A DNA stretch of 9,787 nt, taken from NCBI GenBank assembly GCA_946408305.1, contig CAMJRQ010000025.1, positions 1 through 9,787 on the forward strand. The letters run 5' to 3'. Made by a program: the position numbers and the translations under genes. Below the pieces are notes generated by a model. The model had not been told where the DNA came from and did no database searches. It saw only the letters and a list, made by a program, of their open reading frames with translations. Source of the DNA: an uncultured Prevotellaceae bacterium. GTDB lineage: Bacteria > Bacteroidota > Bacteroidia > Bacteroidales > Bacteroidaceae. Below, in pieces: positions 1 through 6,131 of this stretch. How positions within the stretch are numbered: position 1 is the stretch's first letter; every line of letters starts with the position of its first letter.

Positions 1-55
1 CATGGTCTCCGGCAAGCCCGCCGTGGCCCGCGTTCTCATCGCCCGCTCGTACTAA
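1..55 (+). CDS. 3' end of an unidentified upstream gene
   Basis: The frame that ends in TAA at 53-55 is open to the left edge and encodes the C-terminal tail MVSGKPAVARVLIARSY. Nearly every codon ends in C or G, as in the neighbouring genes, which supports real coding. Only 17 codons are visible, so no family can be named. The gene enters from outside the window. It lies 25 bases upstream of the DUF4421 gene on the same strand, so the two may be co-transcribed; no promoter is visible between them. Confidence 0.5.
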   Translation, partial: MVSGKPAVARVLIARSY

Positions 56-59
56 TACA

Positions 60-80
60 ACGGACAACAGACAACGGACA
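60..80 (+). repeat. Heptanucleotide repeat block A, three units
   Basis: Three adjacent 7-nt units, ACGGACA, ACAGACA and ACGGACA, fill the gap between the upstream stop codon and the ATG at 81. The ATG follows the last unit directly. The units belong to the same family as the blocks at 125-145 and, inverted, at 154-182. Confidence 0.8.
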
Positions 81-1148
81 ATGCACAACAAACCGCTCGA
101 CGCTTGCGCTGCAGGCATTAAAGAACGGACAACGGACAACAGACTTCCCTCGTCAGTTGTCCGTTGTCAGTTGTCCGTTGTCTTATTATCACTCGTGCTC
201 GTATGCCTCTCCTCCGGCGTTCAGGCCAGAGGCCGCAAGTGGTACGGCGCGCTCCAATATGCCGACAGCATCCTCTCGAAACGCTATCGCCGGGCCAACA
301 TCGACACGCTCTACATCATGCGCCCCGCCACCAAATGGACCGTGGCCGGACGCCTGAACGTCTCGGGTGCCCGGATTAAAATCGACGGCGTGCAGGAGAG
401 CACCCGCTTCGCAGAGATGATGAGTGCCGACAGCAAGGCCACGCTCAGCGCCTCGGTCAACTATCTGGGCGTCGGCCTCAGCCTCGCCCTCAACCCGGCC
501 AAGCTCATGGGACGCTACCGCGACTACGAACTCAACCTCAGCACCTATGGCAACCGCTGGGGCGCCGAACTGGCCTATCAGGACGCCAAGAACTTCACCG
601 GCTGGTACCAGTCCGAGGGCCAGGAACGCGTGGCGCTGCCCGCCGACGTCCTGTCGCTCCGCACGCTCAACCTCAGCGCCTACTATGCGCTCAACCGTCG
701 CCGCTTCTCCTATCCCGCCGCCTTCACGCAGGGCTACATCCAGCGCCGCCCGGCAGGCAGTTTCCTGCTGGCCCTGGCAGCCCAGGCACAGCAAGCCGTG
801 AGCCACGAGGAATACGAATCGCGGCTCCGCGTCGTCAACATCGGCCTCGGCGCCGGCTATGGCTACAACTTCGTCCCCGGCCGCGGATGGCTCATCCATA
901 TCTCGGCCCTCCCCACACTCATCTGCTACAGCCACACGTCGCTCCACGTGGGCGACTATCGCGTCCCCATCCGCTACCATTTCCCCGAAGCCATCGTCAC
1001 GAGCCGCGCCTCCGTCGTCCGCCAGATGAAGCGCGTCTTCATCGGCGCCACCGCCGTCTTCAACCTCACCAACATCGGCCACGAAGACCACCTCGCCGTC
1101 CACAACCTCAAGTGGCGCACCCGCACCTTCGTCGGCTACCGGTTCTGA
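81..1148 (+). CDS. DUF4421 family outer-membrane beta-barrel-like protein
   Basis: This is probably an outer-membrane protein of the DUF4421 family, known from Bacteroides and Prevotella and without an assigned function. A hydrophobic signal segment lies at about residues 31-49, with cleavage likely after VQA. The mature part has family-like stretches: DTLYIMRP near the N terminus, LSLALNPAKLMGRYRDYELN, RRFSYPAAFTQGYIQRR, and a last segment ending TFVGYRF. The terminal Phe and alternating pattern fit insertion by the BAM machinery. The mature length fits the family. The first 30 residues are odd: the ATG at 81 is the only in-frame ATG before the signal segment, yet about half of this leader, and the start of the signal segment, is encoded by 7-nt repeats. 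A TTG at 171-173, just before the hydrophobic core, is an alternative start. The family call is secure; the start is not. The gene ends just before a hairpin terminator. Confidence 0.85.
   Translation: MHNKPLDACAAGIKERTTDNRLPSSVVRCQLSVVLLSLVLVCLSSGVQARGRKWYGALQYADSILSKRYRRANIDTLYIMRPATKWTVAGRLNVSGARIKIDGVQESTRFAEMMSADSKATLSASVNYLGVGLSLALNPAKLMGRYRDYELNLSTYGNRWGAELAYQDAKNFTGWYQSEGQERVALPADVLSLRTLNLSAYYALNRRRFSYPAAFTQGYIQRRPAGSFLLALAAQAQQAVSHEEYESRLRVVNIGLGAGYGYNFVPGRGWLIHISALPTLICYSHTSLHVGDYRVPIRYHFPEAIVTSRASVVRQMKRVFIGATAVFNLTNIGHEDHLAVHNLKWRTRTFVGYRF
125..145 (+). repeat. Heptanucleotide repeat block B, three units
   Basis: Units ACGGACA, ACGGACA and ACAGACT lie inside the 5' coding part of the DUF4421 gene (about codons 15-22). 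Bases 128-144 can pair with 152-168 with one mismatch, leaving the 7-base loop TTCCCTC, so blocks B and C form a hairpin in the early mRNA. Seven is not a multiple of three, so gain or loss of one unit would shift the frame. Confidence 0.8.
154..182 (-). repeat. Heptanucleotide repeat block C, four inverted units
   Basis: Units CAGTTGT, CCGTTGT, CAGTTGT and CCGTTGT followed by C are the reverse complement of the unit family in blocks A and B. They encode the residues just before and at the start of the hydrophobic part of the signal peptide in the DUF4421 gene. The 13-mer GTTGTCCGTTGTC occurs twice, at 156-168 and 170-182. Confidence 0.8.
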
Positions 1149-1168
1149 GGAAGAGAGATATAAAAGCC

Positions 1169-1198
1169 GCGCCCCGCATCGTGAAGGATGCGGGGCGC
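1169..1198. terminator. Hairpin terminator between convergent genes
   Basis: A perfect 12-bp stem, GCGCCCCGCATC paired with GATGCGGGGCGC, encloses the 6-base loop GTGAAG. It starts 21 bases after the DUF4421 stop and lies 53 bases past the end of the opposite operon. On the - strand it is followed by GGC and then four T, the better terminator tail; on the + strand the tail is only GTGGGTTT. It probably serves both directions, more strongly for the - strand operon. Confidence 0.75.
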
Positions 1199-1250
1199 TG
1201 TGGGTTTATGAGGGAAATTGGCGCGCCATCTTTGTGGAGACGGAAGGGGG

Positions 1251-2096
1251 CTATGGGCGCAACCGCAGGACGCGGAGGCCGAGGAGCGAGGGGCGCGAAT
1301 GGAGGTACCGAGCGAGGGGCTGCGCGTCGAGCACCACGCGGCCCTGGCGGCTGCTGGCGTGGAGGAGGTGGAGGCGGCCGTCGCTCCCCCACTCGGCCAG
1401 GCCCATGTGGCTGACGTCGAGCCCGGCGGTGCGCGTGACGAGAGCCAGGACGTCGCCGTCGGCTATCTCCCGGCGGACGGTGGGCAGCGAGAGGCTGTCG
1501 GAGGGGATGTAGCGGACGGTGCGACCCGAGGCCTCCTGCTCGCGTTGCCGGATTTGTTGCAGCTGGCCAGGGGCGGACTGGAGGGCGGGATAGGCCTCGG
1601 GGTGGCGGCTCATGTAGTGGAGTTGCTGGACGCGGGCGGCCGAGCAGACCGGGGCCTGGGGCTCGGAGAGCAGGCCGAGCGAGTCGGCATTCAGGGCCCA
1701 CTGCGTGAAGTAGTGATTGCGCGAGGCGTAGCCCTGAATGTGGCCGCGGTGGTAGCGCAGGAGGGTGAGGTGGCGGAGGAAGTCGTCCCACCCGGGCGAA
1801 CCGTTGCGGGCGGTGAGGGCGAGGGCCAGGACGGTCTCGACGAAGGTGGTACAGTCGAAGGCCCGCAGGTTTACGACGAGCTGCTCCTCGCCCGAGCCCT
1901 CGAGCGTGGCGGCTTCGTAGGGGGCCCCTTCGAGCTGATGGGCAAAGAAGAGGACGAGGCTGGCGGTGGCGGACTGGCGGGCGGCCTCATCCAAAAGCCG
2001 GACCACGCAGAGGCTGTCCTCACGCTCGTAGCGGACAGTCTGCCCGTGCAGGCAGGCCGGCAGCAGAAGAAGGAGAAGGAGCAGGGCGCGAATCAT
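1251..2096 (-). CDS. DUF1460 muropeptide amidase (NlpC/P60-like), exported
   Basis: The 281-residue product matches the DUF1460 family, a branch of the NlpC/P60 cysteine-peptidase fold with characterised members that are N-acetylmuramoyl-L-alanine amidases acting on small muropeptides. It should cut the bond between the sugar and L-Ala of peptidoglycan fragments. Visible features are a Leu-rich export signal at residues 1-19, the nucleophile motif FDCTTFVE with Cys82, the family segment YASRNHYF at about 123-130, the catalytic His230 in DVSHMGLA, and HASS at 246-249. LPAC at 12-15 could instead be a weak lipobox. The start is fixed by the ATGA overlap with the permease gene upstream and by a GAGGAAG ribosome site before it. 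It is the last gene of the operon. Adjacency to an AmpG-type permease supports a role in wall recycling. Whether it acts in the periplasm or on the outer surface is inferred only. Confidence 0.88.
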   Translation of the reverse strand: MIRALLLLLLLLPACLHGQTVRYEREDSLCVVRLLDEAARQSATASLVLFFAHQLEGAPYEAATLEGSGEEQLVVNLRAFDCTTFVETVLALALTARNGSPGWDDFLRHLTLLRYHRGHIQGYASRNHYFTQWALNADSLGLLSEPQAPVCSAARVQQLHYMSRHPEAYPALQSAPGQLQQIRQREQEASGRTVRYIPSDSLSLPTVRREIADGDVLALVTRTAGLDVSHMGLAEWGSDGRLHLLHASSRQGRVVLDAQPLARYLHSRPSLLGLRVLRLRP

Positions 2097-3382
2097 CGCT
2101 CTTCCTCGGGCAAACGGACGAGGGCCGTGACGGCAAACGTGACCAGGCAGAAGGCCATGACGGCCAGGAAGAACTGGCTGTAGCCCAGGCGGTCGGAGAG
2201 CCAGCCGGAGACCATGCCGGGCAGCATGACGCCGCCCAGATACTGGAAGGCCGTGCAAAGCGAGAATACGGAGGTGCTGCGCTCGCCATGGGAGAAGCTG
2301 ACGAGGTAGAGCGTATAGGCCGTGAAGCCGAGTCCGTAGCCCACCTGCTCGACGAAGACACACGAGCCGACGAGCCACAGCGCGGGCTCGTGGGCATAGC
2401 TCAGGTAGACGTAGACGACGTCGGGCAGCGTGATGCAGAGCACCAGCGGCCAGAGCATGCGCCGCAAGCCGTGGCGCGAGACGAGCCATCCGCCCAGCAG
2501 ACCGCCACCGAGCAGGCCGATGACGCCCAGCGTGCCGTAGATGATGCCATACTGGACGTCGCTGAGGGCCAGTCCTCCCTCCTCGACCGAGCGCTTCAGG
2601 AAGAGGGGCACAATCTTCGTGAGCAGTCCCTCGGGCAGACGGAAGAGGAGGATGAAGCAGAGGGCCGTGAGGATGTGGGGCTTGGAGAAAAAGACAATCC
2701 ACGTCTGGGCAAACTCGCGCAGGTGGTTACGCTTGCTGTGGCTCGGGCCCGAGCTTGCGCAAGCATCGGCCTCTACTTGCGGGAGCATCCGCGAATGCCA
2801 CGCGAAGAGCACGAGCATGAGCACGGACACCAACAGGAACGTGACGGACCACGAAAGGGGAACCGTCACCTGCGGCAGGCCCCAGACACCTTCCTGCAGG
2901 GCTCCGGCCAGCATGACCAGTCCGCCCTGGCCCAGCACCATGCCGATGCGATAGAACGTGTTGCGCACGCCGACGAAGAGTTCCTGGTCCTGATTGGAGA
3001 GGCCGAGGATGTAGAAGCCGTCGGCCGAGATGTCGTGGGTGGCGCTGCTGAAGGCCACGAGCATGAAGAGGGCCAGCGAGGCGCGGAGCCACAGCGACGT
3101 GGGCAGCGAGAGGGCCACCAGCGCGAGGGCCACGCCGATGAGCAGCTGCATGGAGAGTATCCACCAGCGCTTCGTGCGGAAGGAGTCGATGAAGGGGCTC
3201 CAGAGCGGCTTGATGACCCAGGGAAGGCCGAGCCAGCTGGTGTAGAGGGCTATCTGGGTGTCGGTGAGGCCCATCTCCTGATAGAGCACCACGGACATGA
3301 GCATGACGGCGGCATAGGGCAGGGATTCGCCCAGATAGAGGCTGGGCACCCACAGGGAGGGCTTTTTGAGTGATGAGTTCAT
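2093..3382 (-). CDS. ampG: AmpG-type MFS muropeptide permease
   Basis: The 429-residue protein is an MFS transporter of the AmpG type, which imports muropeptides such as GlcNAc-anhydroMurNAc(-peptide) across the inner membrane for reuse. About 12 membrane segments can be drawn, with a hydrophilic central loop at about 200-225. The loop after the second helix carries LPWVIKPLWSPFIDSFRTKR (53-72), the family form of MFS motif A, and DISADGFY follows at 117-124. Length is normal for Bacteroidetes members. The stop overlaps the amidase start by ATGA, so the two are probably translationally coupled. The start lies 23 bases after the T9SS plug gene, inside a 7-nt repeat array that also encodes the first codons. 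An upstream ATG in that array runs into a stop after three codons. No clear Shine-Dalgarno sequence is seen. Substrate is inferred from family and neighbour. Confidence 0.85.
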   Translation of the reverse strand: MNSSLKKPSLWVPSLYLGESLPYAAVMLMSVVLYQEMGLTDTQIALYTSWLGLPWVIKPLWSPFIDSFRTKRWWILSMQLLIGVALALVALSLPTSLWLRASLALFMLVAFSSATHDISADGFYILGLSNQDQELFVGVRNTFYRIGMVLGQGGLVMLAGALQEGVWGLPQVTVPLSWSVTFLLVSVLMLVLFAWHSRMLPQVEADACASSGPSHSKRNHLREFAQTWIVFFSKPHILTALCFILLFRLPEGLLTKIVPLFLKRSVEEGGLALSDVQYGIIYGTLGVIGLLGGGLLGGWLVSRHGLRRMLWPLVLCITLPDVVYVYLSYAHEPALWLVGSCVFVEQVGYGLGFTAYTLYLVSFSHGERSTSVFSLCTAFQYLGGVMLPGMVSGWLSDRLGYSQFFLAVMAFCLVTFAVTALVRLPEEER

Positions 3383-3407
3383 AGTTATGAGTCCATAGTT
3401 TTGAGTT
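3366..3407 (-). repeat. Six-unit heptanucleotide array across a gene junction
   Basis: On the + strand six contiguous 7-mers can be read: TTGAGTG, ATGAGTT, CATAGTT, ATGAGTC, CATAGTT, TTGAGTT. The middle four form a 14-nt tandem repeat with one mismatch (3373-3386 and 3387-3400). The array covers part of the stop codon of the T9SS plug gene, the whole intergenic gap, and the start plus first codons of the permease. The base composition is A+T rich, unlike the surrounding genes. Confidence 0.8.
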
Positions 3408-4650
3408 AGCGGATGCCGGTGTTCACCTTCGAGTAGCCCACGAGGCGGTCGTAGCGGCTACCTTGCTCGCGGAAGTAGAGCAGGGTCTGATATTCGTTCT
3501 CGGTCTGGTAGAAGTCGCCGGCGGTGCGCAGCGTGGAGCCGTCCTCCTGGCGGAACTGGTAGCCGTAGTAGCCCTGCTTGAGCAGGATGGCGGCCTCGTA
3601 TTCGCCGTGGGCCTCGTCATACTCCATGCGGCACTGCGGGGCGAACTCGGGGCCGGTCCATTCGCCGCAGACGTAGACATCGCCGCCGGGCAGGCGGGGC
3701 GACTGGAGGCGGAAATGGACGACGACGTACTCGGCCGTGGTGGCATCGTCCATGTCGTCGGCCGAGCGCAGGACGTAGACACCGTTCTGGTCTTCGACGG
3801 ATTCGTAGTTGCGCTCGGGCACCACGGGGAAGAGCGTGGCGTGGTAGAAGGGCTCGAACCACTCCATGCGGTCCACGCCCATGGCCGTGCGGTGGACGTC
3901 GAGAATCTCGAAGCGGTGATACTCGCTGCCGGCGGGGAAGACGAGGTGGGGGTTGTGGGTGAACTCGATGCCGTTCGCCTTGCGGATGTTGGGCTCCAGA
4001 TGATCTGCGCGGCTGTCCCAGCGTCGGTTTTGGAGGACGACGGCGCGGAGTTCGCGATGGGGGTCGGTGACGCGCAGCTGTCCGTAGTTCACGGCAAGCG
4101 TCACCTGCTGATGACCTTTCTGGAAGTCCAGGTCGGTGTTGCCGCTCACCTGGGTGAGGATGCTGGCTGCGTTCTCGTAGACGCAGAACTGGGCCTCGAG
4201 CACGGGCTCGTCCTCGTCGGGGTCGTCGTCCTCATGGAAAATCCTCAGCCTGTAGTTGCCGCTCAGCAGCATGGACGTCTGCGGGTTGGGCAGCCGCAGG
4301 CGGTAGTGGGTATAGAGTTGGGTGGTGTTGAAGCTGGTCTCGTAGTCCTCGACGAGCTGGTCGTTGAGCCCGGCCAGGTAGTCGCTCTCAAAGATGCCGT
4401 CAGAGGGGTTCCAGTCGGCATCGCAGTGCTCCAGATGATAGATGTAGCGTAGGTAGTTGTGGCTCATCTCGTCCCACGAAATCTCCACGTGCTGGTGCCT
4501 CTGGCGGGCCAGCATGGGGGGAAGGAGGGGGTCGCCGTCGACGATGACGGAGAGCGTGCGCACGTCGGGGTCGAAAATGCGCTGCTGCTGGGCTCCCAGG
4601 GGGAGAAGCAGGCAGAGGAGCAGGGGGAGAAGCAGAAGAAGACGTCTCAT
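3406..4650 (-). CDS. Type IX secretion system plug protein (DUF5103)
   Basis: The 414-residue exported protein matches the DUF5103 family, whose N-terminal domain is named the T9SS plug domain. In the T9SS the plug closes the periplasmic side of the SprA translocon. A signal peptide spans about residues 1-20 (Leu-rich, ending LGA). The N-terminal domain shows the hallmark YHLEHCDADWNPS (71-83), a SFNT...YTHYRLRLPNP block and LSGNYRLRIFHED (129-141). The C-terminal half contains a segment like an early-set or carbohydrate-module fold (GGDVYVCGEWT) and ends near YFREQGSRYDRLVGY. The start is chosen over longer forms because of the ATGA overlap with the TRIC gene and a strong AGGAGG site seven bases upstream. 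No other T9SS gene is in the window, so its link to secretion rests on the family alone. Confidence 0.85.
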   Translation of the reverse strand: MRRLLLLLPLLLCLLLPLGAQQQRIFDPDVRTLSVIVDGDPLLPPMLARQRHQHVEISWDEMSHNYLRYIYHLEHCDADWNPSDGIFESDYLAGLNDQLVEDYETSFNTTQLYTHYRLRLPNPQTSMLLSGNYRLRIFHEDDDPDEDEPVLEAQFCVYENAASILTQVSGNTDLDFQKGHQQVTLAVNYGQLRVTDPHRELRAVVLQNRRWDSRADHLEPNIRKANGIEFTHNPHLVFPAGSEYHRFEILDVHRTAMGVDRMEWFEPFYHATLFPVVPERNYESVEDQNGVYVLRSADDMDDATTAEYVVVHFRLQSPRLPGGDVYVCGEWTGPEFAPQCRMEYDEAHGEYEAAILLKQGYYGYQFRQEDGSTLRTAGDFYQTENEYQTLLYFREQGSRYDRLVGYSKVNTGIR

Positions 4651-5318
4651 GCCTCGTCCTCCTTTCCTTTCAGTATGGGCAACTGCCAGTGGAAATGCAC
4701 CGCCAGGCAGCGCATGGCGATGACCGTCCCGCTGCTCATCAGGGCTGCCACTTCGATGGAGAGGCCTGCCCGGTGGCAGAGGACATAGACGATGCCGCCG
4801 GCAATGCAGGCCAGGGCATAGATTTCCTTGCGGAAGATGAGGGGCACCTCGTTGATAAGCACGTCGCGGATTACACCGCCGGCAGCTCCGGTGATGCAAC
4901 CCATGAGCACGGCCGTCCACAGCGGGAAGCCCAGGGCCAGCGTCTTCTCGATGCCGATGACGTTGAAGAGGGCCAGCCCGATGGTGTCGAAGAGGAACCA
5001 GGTGTTGTCCTGACGGATGAGATACTTGCCGAAGCACATCACCCAGACGACGGCCAGGGCGCAGCAGACGCAGTAGGTGCCGTTGGTCATCCAGAAGGGA
5101 GTGGAGCCCAGGAGCAGGTCGCGCAGCGTGCCGCCCCCGATAGCCGTGGCCATGCCCACAATCCAGGCGCCGAAGATGTCGAAGCGCTTGGCCGAAGACA
5201 GGCGTACGCCCGAGATGGCAAAGGCAAACGTACCGACAAATTCGATGACGACGAACGAGACGGGAAGCCGCAGCGTGGTTCCCATCTCCTGCAGAATGTC
5301 AAGCAGCCAGCTGCCCAT
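4647..5318 (-). CDS. TRIC-family (UPF0126) membrane protein
   Basis: The 223-residue product is a bacterial trimeric intracellular cation channel homologue (UPF0126, YicG-like), an inner-membrane protein with about seven membrane helices. The family is built of two related halves; here each carries its glycine-rich signature, GGGTLRD at 61-67 and GGVIRD at 147-152. Homologues form cation channels in vitro, and the physiological role in bacteria is unsettled. Length is normal. It starts four bases after the PqqD-like gene and overlaps the plug gene by ATGA, so it sits inside the operon, but nothing in the neighbourhood explains a channel here. The family call is secure and the function loose. 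Confidence 0.88.
   Translation of the reverse strand: MGSWLLDILQEMGTTLRLPVSFVVIEFVGTFAFAISGVRLSSAKRFDIFGAWIVGMATAIGGGTLRDLLLGSTPFWMTNGTYCVCCALAVVWVMCFGKYLIRQDNTWFLFDTIGLALFNVIGIEKTLALGFPLWTAVLMGCITGAAGGVIRDVLINEVPLIFRKEIYALACIAGGIVYVLCHRAGLSIEVAALMSSGTVIAMRCLAVHFHWQLPILKGKEDEA
4658..4663 (-). promoter_or_regulatory. Shine-Dalgarno site of the T9SS plug gene
   Basis: On the - strand AGGAGG lies seven bases before the ATG at 4650, inside the 3' end of the TRIC gene. Such a strong site is uncommon in Bacteroidetes. It decides the start of the plug gene against the much longer open frame upstream. Confidence 0.7.
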
Positions 5319-5322
5319 CTCG

Positions 5323-5589
5323 CTATTCCACCAGACCGGCCTCCTGCCAGCGCAGGGCTATGTCCTGAGCGTCGGCCAGAGCCGTGTCGGCGTCTACTTC
5401 GTATTCCTCGCAGAGCTTGTCGGCCAGCGTCTGGGCCGTGAAATCCTTGCCCAGCACGGCGTTCCACAGCATGGCGGCCGACTCGTTGAGCGAGATGATG
5501 CGGCTGAAGTCGATATTCTGTTCGCCATAGGCCACGACGATGAATTCGCCGCAGACGTTTCTCAGTTCAAATCCTTCCTTAATCTTCAT
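5323..5589 (-). CDS. PqqD family protein (peptide-recognition fold)
   Basis: This 88-residue protein matches the PqqD family, small winged-helix proteins that in several peptide-modification systems bind the leader of a precursor peptide and hand it to modifying enzymes (RRE). Family traits are the N-terminal strand pair (LRNVCGEFIVVAYG), the ISLNESAAMLWNAV segment at about 32-45 that resembles the PqqD signature of Asn and Trp around a helix start, and the C-terminal acidic helices ending in EAGLVE. Length is typical. It begins five bases after the peptidase gene and ends four bases before the TRIC gene. The two genes upstream encode a peptidase and an HPr-kinase-like protein, a combination related to parts of lasso-type peptide clusters. 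No radical SAM enzyme or precursor is visible, so its partner is unknown. Confidence 0.82.
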   Translation of the reverse strand: MKIKEGFELRNVCGEFIVVAYGEQNIDFSRIISLNESAAMLWNAVLGKDFTAQTLADKLCEEYEVDADTALADAQDIALRWQEAGLVE

Positions 5590-5594
5590 AGTTG

Positions 5595-6131
5595 TCAGAT
5601 GTATGATTTATAGACAAACAAAAGTATGCGGCGCAGGGGGCGGAGCCGTCGCCACAGGCGTATGCGGCGCACGAGCTGCGGGTCGGAGGCCGCGAGGGTG
5701 CGGTTGGGGCGGATGTATTCCTGGACGACGCCGCAGACGTCGCTCGCCAGGCAATGCTCCGTGCCCCGCAGGTTGCCGTCGCCCTGCAGGGTCACGCGGT
5801 CGCCGCTGAGATGGATGATGCGGTGCAGGACATAGTGCCCGGGCGCAATCTGGGCCAGCACGGCGTCGCCCACTGCGAGCGTCTCGACGGGGGCCAGCTT
5901 CACGCGGTCGCGGCCATATTCGATGAAGGGGCGCATGCTGAAGCCTTTCACCCAGATGACGGCCGTGTGGCCCTCGAGGAGTTTCTCGCGCACGAGGCCC
6001 AGGAAGACGTCGTTGGGCATCTCGAGGCGGGGCTCGGCGGGCGTCGTTCCGTTGCGCCGGCGATAGAGCCTCCGCACGGGCCACATCACGAGGCGGGCCA
6101 ATTTCTTGATAGCACTTTTCAGCACGTTCAT
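5595..6131 (-). CDS. Small S24/S26-type serine peptidase
   Basis: The 178-residue protein has the core of the S24/S26 fold shared by LexA-type and signal peptidases. VKGFSMRPFI (61-70) supplies the nucleophile Ser65, and YVLHRII (100-106) supplies His103 where the second catalytic residue is expected, as in the Ser-His ER/archaeal signal peptidases rather than the Ser-Lys bacterial LepB. LQGDGN at 115-120 fits a further conserved strand. There is no clear transmembrane anchor; the N terminus is basic and amphipathic, and the C terminus (about 155-178) is very Arg-rich and then hydrophobic, which could attach it to the membrane. The start is set by the ATGA overlap with the kinase-like gene; longer forms would run into that gene. 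Its target is unknown. Position beside PqqD-like and kinase-like genes suggests processing of a peptide or protein, which is inference. Confidence 0.8.
   Translation of the reverse strand: MNVLKSAIKKLARLVMWPVRRLYRRRNGTTPAEPRLEMPNDVFLGLVREKLLEGHTAVIWVKGFSMRPFIEYGRDRVKLAPVETLAVGDAVLAQIAPGHYVLHRIIHLSGDRVTLQGDGNLRGTEHCLASDVCGVVQEYIRPNRTLAASDPQLVRRIRLWRRLRPLRRILLFVYKSYI

Noticed and set aside
60..182. CRISPR-like array
   Set aside because: Units are only 7 nt, touch each other without spacers, and partly lie within a coding region in both orientations.
1229..1236. ATCTTTGT as a promoter -7 element
   Set aside because: The required TA is missing (CATCTTTG), and no gene starts downstream on that strand.
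1251..2702. A longer form of the amidase starting at 2702
   Set aside because: The extra residues are an out-of-frame reading of the permease gene; the signal peptide and the ATGA junction place the start at 2096.
3396..3403. TAGTTTTG on the + strand, a possible antisense promoter
   Set aside because: It is a by-product of the 7-nt repeat array and has no partner element at the right distance.
1218..4452. Long + strand open frames opposite the - strand operon (about 1218-2183, 2288-3373 and 3463-4452)
   Set aside because: They mirror real genes in GC-rich DNA, are biased in composition (long runs of Glu, Ala, Val, Gly), resemble no family and lie wholly over well-supported genes.
3406..5037. 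A longer plug protein starting at 5037
   Set aside because: The extension overlaps the TRIC gene; a signal peptide and a strong AGGAGG site mark the start at 4650.
5619..5626. TACTTTTG on the - strand, a possible internal promoter before the PqqD-like gene
   Set aside because: It matches TAnnTTTG but no TTTG lies 19-21 bases upstream, and one such match is expected by chance in a window of this size.
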